A stretch of 25,824 bases of DNA from Actinomycetes bacterium. Its GTDB lineage: Bacteria; Actinomycetota; Actinomycetes; Actinomycetales; Cellulomonadaceae. Location of the stretch: the NCBI GenBank assembly GCA_023438885.1, contig JAEXPS010000181.1:1-25824 (forward strand). Direction: 5' to 3'. The notes under the pieces are model-generated. The model was not told the DNA's origin. It saw only the letters and a list, made by a program, of their open reading frames with translations, and did no database searches. Positions 14,697 to 21,853 of the stretch are shown here, piece after piece. The translations under genes were made by a program, and so were the position numbers. Each line of letters opens with the position of its first letter. Position 1 is the stretch's first letter.

Positions 14697-15613
14697 CAAC
14701 CGCGCTCGGCCAGCCGGTGGGGTGCCGGGACGTCGTCGACGTTGATGCCGACCATCGCCTCGCCGAGCCCGCGGGAGACCTTCGCGATGACGTCGGGGTC
14801 GTCGTAGAACGTCGTCGCCTTGACGATCGCGGCGGCACGCTCGGCCGGGTTGCCCGCCTTGAAGATGCCGGAGCCGACGAACACGCCTTCGGCGCCGAGC
14901 TGCATCATCATCGCGGCGTCGGCCGGCGTGGCGATGCCGCCCGCGGTGAACAGCACCACGGGCAGCTTGCCGTTGCGGGCCACCTCGGCGACCAGCTCGT
15001 ACGGCGCGGCCAGCTCCTTGGCGGCGAGGAACAGCTCGTCCTCCGGGAGGGAGGTCAGGCGGCGGATCTCGTCGCGGATCTGCCGCATGTGCGTGGTCGC
15101 GTTCGAGACGTCGCCGGTGCCGGCCTCGCCCTTCGAGCGGATCATCGCCGCGCCCTCGTTGATGCGTCGCAGCGCCTCACCGAGGTTGGTGGCACCGCAG
15201 ACGAACGGCACCGTGAAGGCCCACTTGTCGATGTGGTGGGAGTAGTCCGCGGGCGTCAGCACCTCGGACTCGTCGATGTAGTCCACCCCGAGCGCCTGGA
15301 GCACCTGCGCCTCGACGAAGTGCCCGATGCGCGCCTTGGCCATCACGGGGATCGAGACGGCGGAGATGATGCCGTCGATCAGGTCGGGGTCGCTCATCCG
15401 GGCCACGCCGCCCTGAGCGCGGATGTCGGCCGGCACCCGCTCGAGCGCCATGACGGCCACCGCGCCCGCGTCCTCGGCGATCTTCGCCTGCTCGGCGGTG
15501 ACGACGTCCATGATCACGCCGCCCTTGAGCATCTCGGCCATGCCGCGCTTGACCCGCGCAGTCCCGACAACAGCGCCGGCGGCAGCTGCGCCGTTCTCGT
15601 TCTCGCCAGTCAC
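14693..15613 (-). CDS. pdxS: Pyridoxal 5'-phosphate synthase lyase subunit PdxS
   Basis: PdxS condenses ribose-5-phosphate, glyceraldehyde-3-phosphate and ammonia into PLP as a dodecameric TIM barrel with PdxT. The 306-aa protein is nearly all conserved family sequence: VKRGMAEMLKGGVIMDVV with D36, the first Schiff-base lysine K93 in PVMAKARIGHFVEAQ, and the second, K161, in IRSKGEAGTGDV. LFTAGGIATPADAA and GSGIFK (phosphate sites) are also present. The start is GTG 15613, with GAGG 7 nt upstream. A TACGAT -10-like box lies about 40 bp upstream in the 75-bp gap after the membrane-protein gene. The downstream Nudix gene overlaps by 4 nt. Confidence 0.97.
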   Translation of the reverse strand: MTGENENGAAAAGAVVGTARVKRGMAEMLKGGVIMDVVTAEQAKIAEDAGAVAVMALERVPADIRAQGGVARMSDPDLIDGIISAVSIPVMAKARIGHFVEAQVLQALGVDYIDESEVLTPADYSHHIDKWAFTVPFVCGATNLGEALRRINEGAAMIRSKGEAGTGDVSNATTHMRQIRDEIRRLTSLPEDELFLAAKELAAPYELVAEVARNGKLPVVLFTAGGIATPADAAMMMQLGAEGVFVGSGIFKAGNPAERAAAIVKATTFYDDPDVIAKVSRGLGEAMVGINVDDVPAPHRLAERGW

Positions 15614-15652
15614 GTTCGCGCCTCGATTCCACGGTGGAGGGGTTCACCGTCC

Positions 15653-15658
15653 ATCGTA
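15653..15658 (-). promoter_or_regulatory. Possible pdxS -10 box
   Basis: TACGAT on the minus strand fits TANNNT and would give a leader of about 33 nt for pdxS. A 6-bp inverted repeat (ACGGTG 15631-15636, CACCGT 15645-15650) falls at the predicted transcript start. The site is in the first real gap after five overlapping genes, which favours a new promoter; no -35 is evident. Confidence 0.35.
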
Positions 15659-15688
15659 GCCACGGGCTTCGCGGGGGCCGCGGCGGCG

Positions 15689-16321
15689 TCAGCCCTGTGG
15701 GACGACGTGAGGGAGCCCTCGCGGCCAGTCGTCGTCGATCTCCACCGTCACGGGCTCGGGCGCGCTGCCCGCGAGCCGCAGCAGGCGCACCAGCAGGCCG
15801 CGCCGGGCGGCACGCGCCTGGGTCACGGCGTCGTTGTGGAACCGCCGGGCCAGCTGGACGCGGTACCAGGCCCCCGCCAGGTCGGAGAGCAGGTCGTTCC
15901 ACGCCGGGTCGCCGCTCAGCACGCCCACCTCGTCCGGGTCGTCGAGCACCACCCGCAGCGTCGCGGTCAGGTCGCTCTCCAGCTGGCCCCGGTCGAGTGC
16001 GCCGTCCGACGAGCGGGTGGCTGCGACGTCGAGCAGGTCGCGCAGGTCGCGGGCAGCGCCCGGGAGCCTGCCGTCCCCTCCCGCCGCCAGGGCGGCCCAC
16101 GCGGCCTCCCCCACCACGATCGACGCCGCCGGGTCCAGGGACCCGCTGGTCGCCAGTGCGGCTGCGGCCGTCGCCCGCCGTACCAGCTGCGAGTCGAGCA
16201 CGGCGCGCGAGGCATCGACGCGCCGGTGCAGGCGGTCGAGCCGGCTGGCGTCGACCCAGACCACCCAGACCAGCACCGCCAGCACCAGGCCGACGATCAC
16301 GACCACCTCGGCCCAGGTCAT
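15689..16321 (-). CDS. Small single-pass membrane protein, LemA-like layout
   Basis: This encodes 210 aa of unassigned function. An N-terminal transmembrane helix (VVVIVGLVLAVLVWVVWV, about 6-23) with almost nothing before it is followed by LDRLHRRVDASRAVLDSQLVRRA. Then come Ala-rich helices and a late RRFHNDAVTQARAARRGLLVRLLRLAG segment. The order of one helix, an R.VD...LD.QL.RRA helix and a (F/Y)NDAV segment resembles LemA proteins, but the likeness is partial and by eye. The C-terminus ends in acidic and proline residues. ATG at 16321 overlaps the pimA stop in ATGA, so it is probably co-translated with the phosphatidylinositol mannoside genes. A membrane-bound accessory role there is a guess. 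Confidence 0.8.
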   Translation of the reverse strand: MTWAEVVVIVGLVLAVLVWVVWVDASRLDRLHRRVDASRAVLDSQLVRRATAAAALATSGSLDPAASIVVGEAAWAALAAGGDGRLPGAARDLRDLLDVAATRSSDGALDRGQLESDLTATLRVVLDDPDEVGVLSGDPAWNDLLSDLAGAWYRVQLARRFHNDAVTQARAARRGLLVRLLRLAGSAPEPVTVEIDDDWPRGLPHVVPQG

Positions 16322-17520
16322 CGGGCGTCCCTTCCGCGTCGCAGCAGGGAGCCACGCAGCGACGTCGGGTCCTCGCCCACCGGCGTCGGGTGCCCCGCGA
16401 TCGCCATCTCGTACACCGCGAGCACCCGGTCAGCCACCTGTGGCCAGTCGTACCGGCGCACGCGCTCACGGCCCGCGGCGGTCACCCGGCGACGCAGCTC
16501 GCTGTCACCGAGCACCCGCACGAGCGTCGCGGCCAGGTCCTCGCTGTCACCGGCCCGGAACAGCACGCCGGCCGCACCGTCGTCGAGCACCCGGGAAAAG
16601 GCGCCCAGGTCACTGGCCACCACCGCGCTGCCCGCACTCATCGCCTCGACCAGCACGATGCCGAACGACTCGCCACCCGTCTGAGGGGCGCAGTACACGT
16701 CCGCCGAGGCGAGCAGCCGCGCCTTGTCCTCGTCGCTGATGCCACCGAGGAACTCGACCGCCGCCGCCTGGTCGCCGAGCAGGTCCGCGGCCTCGTCGGG
16801 TCCGAACTCTCCACGCCCGGCGACGAGGAAGCGCGCCGCCGGGTAGCGATCCAGCACGTGGGGCACGGCCGCCAGGAGCACCGGCAGGCCCTTGCGGGGC
16901 TCGTCGAGGCGCCCCAGGAAGGCGACTGTCGGGCTCTGCGGGGTGCCGACCCACCGAGCGTCGGGCTCGACCCCGAGGAACCGGTCGACGAAGACGCCGT
17001 TGGGGATCACCACGGCGTCGCCGCCCAGGTGCTCGACGAGGGTGCGCCGTGCATCCTCGGAGACGGCGATGCGGGCCGAGACCTTCTCCAGCGACTGCCG
17101 CACGAGCGGGTACGCGATCTGCAGCGAGCGGGACCGGGTCATCGACGAGTGGAACGTGCCGACGATCGGGCCGTCCGCGATCCACATCGCCAGCATCCCG
17201 AGGCTCGGGGTGACCGGCTCGTGCAGGTGCAGCACGTCGAACTGCCCGGCGGACAGCCACTTGCGCACCCGCGCCGCGCTGACCGGGCCGAACGTCAGCC
17301 GGGCCACGGCGCCGTTGTACTTCACCGGCACGGCACGGCCGGCCGCCACCACGTAGTCGGGCACCGGCGTGTCCTCACCCGCCGGGGCCAGGACGGAGAC
17401 CTCGTGGCCGCGGCCCTGGAGCTCCTCCGCGAGGTCGCGGACGTGGAACTGCACCCCGCCCGGCACGTCGAACGAGTACGGGCACACGATGCCGACGCGC
17501 AGGGGCCGGCGCGCGCTCAC
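16318..17520 (-). CDS. pimA: Phosphatidylinositol alpha-mannosyltransferase PimA
   Basis: PimA transfers mannose from GDP-mannose to phosphatidyl-myo-inositol on the inner membrane face, the first committed step of PIM, lipomannan and lipoarabinomannan synthesis. The 400-aa GT-B (GT4) protein shows CPYSFDVPGGVQFHV (13-27), LHLHEPV (97-103) and GTFHSS with H124 at the place of the catalytic histidine. It also has R204/K210 (GRLDEPRKG) and the E-x7-E motif ESFGIVLVE (E284, E292). Length and motifs match mycobacterial PimA. GTG 17520 overlaps the upstream acyltransferase stop in GTGA. Context (pgsA, PatA-like) strongly supports PimA over other GT4 enzymes. Confidence 0.93.
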   Translation of the reverse strand: MSARRPLRVGIVCPYSFDVPGGVQFHVRDLAEELQGRGHEVSVLAPAGEDTPVPDYVVAAGRAVPVKYNGAVARLTFGPVSAARVRKWLSAGQFDVLHLHEPVTPSLGMLAMWIADGPIVGTFHSSMTRSRSLQIAYPLVRQSLEKVSARIAVSEDARRTLVEHLGGDAVVIPNGVFVDRFLGVEPDARWVGTPQSPTVAFLGRLDEPRKGLPVLLAAVPHVLDRYPAARFLVAGRGEFGPDEAADLLGDQAAAVEFLGGISDEDKARLLASADVYCAPQTGGESFGIVLVEAMSAGSAVVASDLGAFSRVLDDGAAGVLFRAGDSEDLAATLVRVLGDSELRRRVTAAGRERVRRYDWPQVADRVLAVYEMAIAGHPTPVGEDPTSLRGSLLRRGRDAR

Positions 17521-18509
17521 GGCTCCGCCTCCCGCCGGCCGGTGGAGTCCGCGTCAATCGCCGTGCGCAACGTGGCGGCGTAGCGGGCCGCGTCCAGGTC
17601 TTCGACGAAGACCCTCTGCAGCATGTGCCAGTCCTCGGGGTGCGCCGCGATGGTCGTGGCCATCTCGTCGACCCACGCCTGCGTCATCGTGGCCACCCGT
17701 TCCGCACGCGGCAGGTCGGCCGGCGGCAGCGGCACCGGCGCGAAGCGCAGCACGATGCCCCACCGAGCCCGGGCGGCCCGCCGGCGCGCTCCGCGGAGCC
17801 GCTCGTAGGTGATCCCGGTCCAGAACAGGGGCGCGCCCGTCGCGATCGCGAGCGACGCCGGGCCGGCCGCGACCCGGGCACGCCGGCCGAACAGGTCCAC
17901 CTCGACGCCACGCGCGGTCAGGTCCCGGTCGGCGAGCAGCGGGAGGATCCCCGGACCCGTCCGCGTCACGCGCACCAGCTGCCGGAACACCTCGCCACCG
18001 GCGCCGTTGCCGTCGAGCGGGATGATCCGCAGGCCGATGCGCTCGCGGAACGCGAGGAACTCCTGGTACAGCTCCTCCGGCTTCAACCGCTCGGCGACGG
18101 TGGTCACCGGTGCCAGCTCGCGGGTGGCCCAGGCGCCCGCCAGGTCCCAGTTGCCGAGGTGGCCGAGCGCCAGGACGACCTGGCGGCCCTCGTCGAGCAG
18201 CGGCTGGACCACCTCGCGGTTCTCCGTCCGCACGCGTGCGTCGATCTGCTCACGGGTGCACCCCGCGATCGTGAAGGCCTCGCCGTAGTAGCGCAGGTAC
18301 GAGCGCATCCCGGCCCGCGACAGCCGCCTCAGCGCTCGGGGCGCCAGGTCCGGGCGCACGCGGGCGAGGTTCGCCTCCAGCCGGCGCACGCCGGATCCGT
18401 GAAGGAACCACGCCACGTCGGCGGCGATGACCGTGGCGGCCAGCACCAGCCCTTCGGGGGCGTGCCGCCCGGCCCGCCACGCCAGCGCGTAGGCGCGTCC
18501 GACGTTCAC
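17517..18509 (-). CDS. PatA-like phosphatidylinositol mannoside acyltransferase
   Basis: This is a lysophospholipid-acyltransferase-family protein of 330 aa, probably acylating the mannose of PIM1/PIM2. The HX4D catalytic motif is HLGNWD (H117, D122) in a VLALGHLGNWDLAG context. The second block LLADRDLTARGVEVDLFG (about 191-208) is as in mycobacterial PatA. A hydrophobic N-terminal segment (LVLAATVIAADVAWFL, 21-36) suggests membrane association. The C-terminal region contains HPEDWHMLQRVFVEDL. The start is GTG 18509, overlapping the pgsA stop in GTGA. The longer open frame upstream runs through pgsA in another frame and is rejected. Position between pgsA and pimA matches the actinobacterial PIM operon. 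Confidence 0.92.
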   Translation of the reverse strand: MNVGRAYALAWRAGRHAPEGLVLAATVIAADVAWFLHGSGVRRLEANLARVRPDLAPRALRRLSRAGMRSYLRYYGEAFTIAGCTREQIDARVRTENREVVQPLLDEGRQVVLALGHLGNWDLAGAWATRELAPVTTVAERLKPEELYQEFLAFRERIGLRIIPLDGNGAGGEVFRQLVRVTRTGPGILPLLADRDLTARGVEVDLFGRRARVAAGPASLAIATGAPLFWTGITYERLRGARRRAARARWGIVLRFAPVPLPPADLPRAERVATMTQAWVDEMATTIAAHPEDWHMLQRVFVEDLDAARYAATLRTAIDADSTGRREAEP

Positions 18510-19117
18510 GCCTTCGCCCCCCGCAGCTGCCGGGCCACCACCGCCATCCGCTGGACCACGGTCGCCAACGAGGCGACGGCCAGCAGGCCGAGTGCGACGG
18601 TGAGCACCGCGAGCGGAAGCCCGAGCCCGACCAGACCCGCCGCGACGAGCGACACCAGGAGGCGCTCGCCCCGCTCGGCGATGCCGACGTTCGCATCGGC
18701 GCCGAGGCCCTCGGCACGGGCTCGGGCATACGGCACGACTCCACCGAGCACCAGGCACGCGAGGGCGAGCAGCGCGGTGAGGCGATGGTCCCCATCGCCG
18801 GTGAACCAGATCACGAGGCCGGCGAAGATCGCCCCGTCGGCGAAACGGTCGAGCGTCGAGTCGAGGAAGGCTCCCCATGGCCCGGTACGGCCGGAACGGC
18901 GTGCCATGAGGCCGTCGATCGTGTCCATGAGCGTGAACACGCCGAGGAGCACCGCGCCGAGGAACAGGTGGCCTGTGGGGAACGCCCACAGTGCCGTGAC
19001 CACAGCGGCGACGGTGCCGGCGATCGTCACGGCGTCCGGCGTGATCCCGGCGCGCAGGAGCGCGTCGGCGAGCGGCCCCATGAGGCGGCCCCACGCGGTC
19101 CGCAGTCGGCTCAGCAC
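18506..19117 (-). CDS. pgsA: CDP-alcohol phosphatidyltransferase (phosphatidylinositol phosphate synthase)
   Basis: This enzyme joins CDP-diacylglycerol to an inositol phosphate, giving the phosphatidylinositol (phosphate) that PimA uses. The 203-aa multi-pass membrane protein has the complete motif D-x2-DG-x2-AR-x8-G-x3-D-x3-D at D65, D68, G69, A72, R73, G82, D86, D90. About six hydrophobic helices surround it. Actinobacterial members here make phosphatidylinositol phosphate from inositol-1-phosphate; that specificity is inferred from family and context. GTG 19117 is chosen over TTG 19135 because GGAGGT sits 6 nt upstream (19124-19129). It overlaps the HIT gene by 7 nt and the PatA-like gene by 4 nt. 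Confidence 0.93.
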   Translation of the reverse strand: MLSRLRTAWGRLMGPLADALLRAGITPDAVTIAGTVAAVVTALWAFPTGHLFLGAVLLGVFTLMDTIDGLMARRSGRTGPWGAFLDSTLDRFADGAIFAGLVIWFTGDGDHRLTALLALACLVLGGVVPYARARAEGLGADANVGIAERGERLLVSLVAAGLVGLGLPLAVLTVALGLLAVASLATVVQRMAVVARQLRGAKA

Positions 19118-19662
19118 GCGTCGACCTCCGTCCAAGTCGCCGACAGCCGCGCGCGGGTGTCGGCCAGCAGCTCCGGCAGCGCCCTCGTCCGAGCGACGAT
19201 GGGCAGGAAGTTGGAGTCACCACGCCACCGAGGCACCACGTGCTGGTGCAGGTGGCCGGCGATGCCCGCGCCCGCGACCTCGCCGACGTTGATGCCGAGG
19301 TTGAACCCCTGGGGCGTGTAGGCGGCACGCAGGGCGCGCATGACCCGGCGCGTCGTGGCGCCGATCTCGGCCGCCTCCTGCTCCGTGAGGTCCGTGAAGT
19401 CGGCCACGTGCCGGTACGGGCAGACGAGCACGTGGCCGGAGTTGTACGGGTAGAGGTTGAGCAGCGCGTAGGTCAGTGTCGAGCGTCCGATCACCAGGCC
19501 GTCCTCGTCGCTCAACGACGCGGCGCGGCAGAACGGGCAGCCGTCCCCCGCCTGCTCGTCCGCCGGCTTGTTCTCACCGCCGATGTACGCCATCCGGTGC
19601 GGCGTCCACAGCCGCTGGAAGCCGTCCGGCACCCCCGCGAGGGCACCGTCGGGGTCGCTCAC
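19111..19662 (-). CDS. HIT family nucleotide hydrolase/phosphorylase
   Basis: This is a histidine-triad protein of 183 aa. The triad HLHQHVV (H137, H139, H141) follows GINVGEVAGAGIAG, and CPFC (C42, C45) forms the usual zinc site with downstream histidines. LLNLYPYNSGHVLVCPYRH is the conserved HIT core. The M. tuberculosis gene at the same place between thrS and pgsA (Rv2613c) has been described as a diadenosine tetraphosphate phosphorylase, so Ap4A breakdown is a reasonable expectation, unproven here. Aminoacyl-tRNA synthetases make Ap4A as a by-product, which fits coupling to thrS. GTG 19662 overlaps the thrS stop in GTGA. Confidence 0.93.
   Translation of the reverse strand: MSDPDGALAGVPDGFQRLWTPHRMAYIGGENKPADEQAGDGCPFCRAASLSDEDGLVIGRSTLTYALLNLYPYNSGHVLVCPYRHVADFTDLTEQEAAEIGATTRRVMRALRAAYTPQGFNLGINVGEVAGAGIAGHLHQHVVPRWRGDSNFLPIVARTRALPELLADTRARLSATWTEVDAC
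19124..19129 (-). promoter_or_regulatory. Ribosome binding site fixing the pgsA start
   Basis: GGAGGT on the minus strand with a 6-nt spacer to GTG 19117. It lies inside the last codons of the HIT gene and rules against the TTG six codons earlier. Confidence 0.7.
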
Positions 19663-21659
19663 ACCTGCACCCGGTCGCGCACCGCGGCGACGATGCGCTC
19701 GATCGCCTCGTCCACCGGCACGCCGTTGTCCTGGTGCCCGTCGCGGTAGCGGAAGGAGACCGCGCCGGCAGCTTCGTCCTCCCCGCCCGCGATCAGCACG
19801 AACGGCACCTTCTGGGTGCTCGCGTTGCGGATCTTCTTGCCGAACCGGTCGTCCGACGTGTCCAGCTCGGCACGGATGCCCTGCGCCCGCAGCCGGGCGA
19901 CCACGTCCGCGAGGTACGCCTCGAACGGCTCGGCGACCGGCACGGCGACCACCTGGACGGGCGCCAGCCACGCGGGGAACGCACCGGCGTAGTGCTCGAC
20001 GAGGATCGCGAAGAACCGCTCGATCGATCCGAACAGCGCGCGGTGGATCATGACCGGCCGCTGCCGGGTGCCGTCCGCCGCCGTGTACTCCAGCTCGAAG
20101 AGCTCCGGCTCGAAGAAGTCGAGCTGGATGGTCGAGAGCTGCCAGGTGCGCCCGATCGCGTCCTTGGCCTGCACGGAGATCTTCGGCCCGTAGAACGCGG
20201 CGCCGCCCGGGTCGTCGACGAGCTGCAGCCCGGAGGCGGTGGCGACCTCGCGCAGCGTCGCGGTCGCCTCCTCCCACGTCGCGTCGTCCCCCACGGACTT
20301 CTGGGGGTCGCGCGTGGACAGCTCGAGGTAGAAGTCGTCCAGGCCGTAGTCGCGCAGCAGGCCGAGGACGAAGTCCAGCAGGCTCGCCAACTCGTCGCGC
20401 ATCTGCTCGCGCGTGGTGTAGATGTGCGCGTCGTCCTGCGTGAACCCGCGCGCCCGGGTCATCCCCTGCACCACGCCCGACTTCTCGTAGCGGTACACGG
20501 TGCCGAACTCGAACAGCCGCAGCGGCAGCTCGCGGTACGAGCGCCCGCGGGCGGCGAACACCAGGTTGTGCATCGGGCAGTTCATCGGCTTGAGGTAGTA
20601 GTCCTGCCCCTCGCGCTTGACCGTGCCGTCCTCGTGGAGCTCGGTGTCCAGCCGCATCGGCGGGTACATCCCGTCGGCGTACCACTCCAGGTGCTTCGAC
20701 GTCTGGAACAGCTTGGCCTTGGTGATGTGCGGGGTGTTGACGAAGGAGTAGCCGGCCTCGACGTGGCGGTGCCGGCTGTACTCCTCCATCTCCATCCGGA
20801 TGATGCCGCCCTTGGGGTGGAACACCGCCAGGCCGGAGCCGATCTCGTCGGGGAACGAGAACAGGTCCAGCTCGGTGCCGAGCCGGCGGTGGTCGCGCCG
20901 CTCCGCCTCGGCGATGCGGTCGAGGTAGGCCCTGAGCTCGTCCTTCGTCGGCCATGCGGTGCCGTAGACGCGCTGGAGCTGCGGGTTCTTCTCGCTGCCG
21001 CGCCAGTACGCCGCGGCGCTGCGGGTCAGCTGGAAGCCGTTGGCGATCAGCCGGGTGTTCGGCAGGTGGGGGCCTCGGCAGAGGTCCTGCCACGCCACCG
21101 ACCCGTCGCGGCGCAGGTTCTGGTACATCGTCAGGCCGCCCAGGCCCACCTCGACGTTGGCGCCGTCGTCGGAGCCGGCGTCGCCCTTGAGACCGATCAG
21201 CTCGAGCTTGTACGGCTCGTCCTTCTCGATCTCGCGCGCCTCCGCCTCGGTGACGTCCACGCGGCGGAAGGTCTGCCCCTCCTTGACGATGCGCGCCATC
21301 ACCTTCTCGAGCTCGCGCAGGTCCTCGGGGGTGAACGGGTGCTCGACGTCGAAGTCGTAGTAGAAGCCGTCGGTGATCGGCGGCCCGATGCCGAGCCGCG
21401 CCTGCGGATTGACCTGCTGCACGGCCTGGGCGAGCACGTGCGCCGCCGAGTGCCGCAGCACGGCGAGGCCCTCGGGCTCGCCGATGGTCACGGCCGACAC
21501 ACTCGCCCCGGCGGGCAGTGGCCGGTCCAGGTCCCAGAGCTCGCCGTCGACGCGCACGACGACGACCTCACGCCGTTGTCCGAACAGGTCGGCACCCGTC
21601 GTGCCCGCGGCCGCCGAGGTCTGGACGCCGTCGACGGTCAGGGTGATCTGGTCGGACAC
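19659..21659 (-). CDS. thrS: Threonyl-tRNA synthetase
   Basis: ThrS charges tRNA-Thr. The 666-aa class II enzyme has an N-terminal TGS domain (to about residue 65) and the editing (SAD) domain. The catalytic core has KPMNCPMHN (motif with the zinc cysteine), SYRELPLRLFEFGTVYRYEKSG (motif 2), GFTQDDAHIY (zinc histidine), and HRALFGSIERF (motif 3 with the last zinc histidine). A C-terminal anticodon-binding domain follows. The start is GTG 21659 (MSDQITLTVDG) with GAGGAG about 9 nt upstream; the open frame continues 11 codons further but without support. It is first in a tightly coupled series with HIT, pgsA, PatA-like, pimA and the membrane-protein gene. Confidence 0.97.
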   Translation of the reverse strand: MSDQITLTVDGVQTSAAAGTTGADLFGQRREVVVVRVDGELWDLDRPLPAGASVSAVTIGEPEGLAVLRHSAAHVLAQAVQQVNPQARLGIGPPITDGFYYDFDVEHPFTPEDLRELEKVMARIVKEGQTFRRVDVTEAEAREIEKDEPYKLELIGLKGDAGSDDGANVEVGLGGLTMYQNLRRDGSVAWQDLCRGPHLPNTRLIANGFQLTRSAAAYWRGSEKNPQLQRVYGTAWPTKDELRAYLDRIAEAERRDHRRLGTELDLFSFPDEIGSGLAVFHPKGGIIRMEMEEYSRHRHVEAGYSFVNTPHITKAKLFQTSKHLEWYADGMYPPMRLDTELHEDGTVKREGQDYYLKPMNCPMHNLVFAARGRSYRELPLRLFEFGTVYRYEKSGVVQGMTRARGFTQDDAHIYTTREQMRDELASLLDFVLGLLRDYGLDDFYLELSTRDPQKSVGDDATWEEATATLREVATASGLQLVDDPGGAAFYGPKISVQAKDAIGRTWQLSTIQLDFFEPELFELEYTAADGTRQRPVMIHRALFGSIERFFAILVEHYAGAFPAWLAPVQVVAVPVAEPFEAYLADVVARLRAQGIRAELDTSDDRFGKKIRNASTQKVPFVLIAGGEDEAAGAVSFRYRDGHQDNGVPVDEAIERIVAAVRDRVQV

Positions 21660-21726
21660 GACTGATGCTCCTCGCGGGCCGGGTCGCCTCACGGCTCACG
21701 GCGAACCGCCGGGCCGGGCGTGGTCG

Positions 21727-21732
21727 ATGCTA
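21727..21732 (-). promoter_or_regulatory. Possible thrS operon -10 box
   Basis: TAGCAT on the minus strand in the divergent region fits TANNNT and predicts a thrS leader of about 60 nt. That leader contains a CGGCG/CGCCG hairpin but is too short for a T-box riboswitch. The -35 position is poor. This would drive the whole thrS-to-membrane-protein series. Confidence 0.4.
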
Positions 21733-21738
21733 CCGACC

Positions 21739-21805
21739 CGGCGTCCTGGCGAGCAGCAGACGCCGCGCGGCGTCCGGGTGCGGCTCGTCGGTCGCAACGG
21801 CGTCC
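21739..21805. repeat. Three 8-bp direct repeats at ~30-bp spacing, one in a palindrome
   Basis: CGGCGTCC occurs at 21739-21746, 21768-21775 and 21798-21805, i.e. 29 and 30 bp apart, close to three helical turns. The middle copy overlaps a perfect 16-bp palindrome, GACGCCGCGCGGCGTC (21759-21774). All lie between thrS and the divergent acyltransferase gene, the widest non-coding gap in the window. A regulator binding region is plausible. The 8-mer also occurs by chance inside genes of this G+C-rich window, so the spacing is the main evidence. Confidence 0.4.
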
Positions 21806-21840
21806 GCCGTGGGTCCCGGCTCCCGGGGAACCGGCGGACC

Positions 21841-21846
21841 TAGCCT
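21841..21846 (+). promoter_or_regulatory. -10-like box for a leaderless acyltransferase mRNA
   Basis: TAGCCT is followed after 7 nt by the ATG at 21854. This TANNNT-N7-ATG layout, with no Shine-Dalgarno, is the usual appearance of actinobacterial leaderless genes. There is no clear -35. Confidence 0.4.
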
Positions 21847-21853
21847 TGACGGC

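Noticed and set aside
14717..16684. 655-codon and neighbouring long plus-strand frames across pdxS, the membrane protein and pimA
   Set aside because: These are shadow frames of conserved minus-strand genes, with no domain and no ribosome site.
18506..19328. N-terminal extension of the PatA-like acyltransferase through pgsA
   Set aside because: The extension is an off-frame reading of pgsA. The GTG at 18509 with a 4-nt overlap gives the normal family length.
21660..21726. T-box riboswitch upstream of thrS
   Set aside because: The predicted leader is only about 60 nt, and neither a specifier loop nor the T-box sequence could be recognised.
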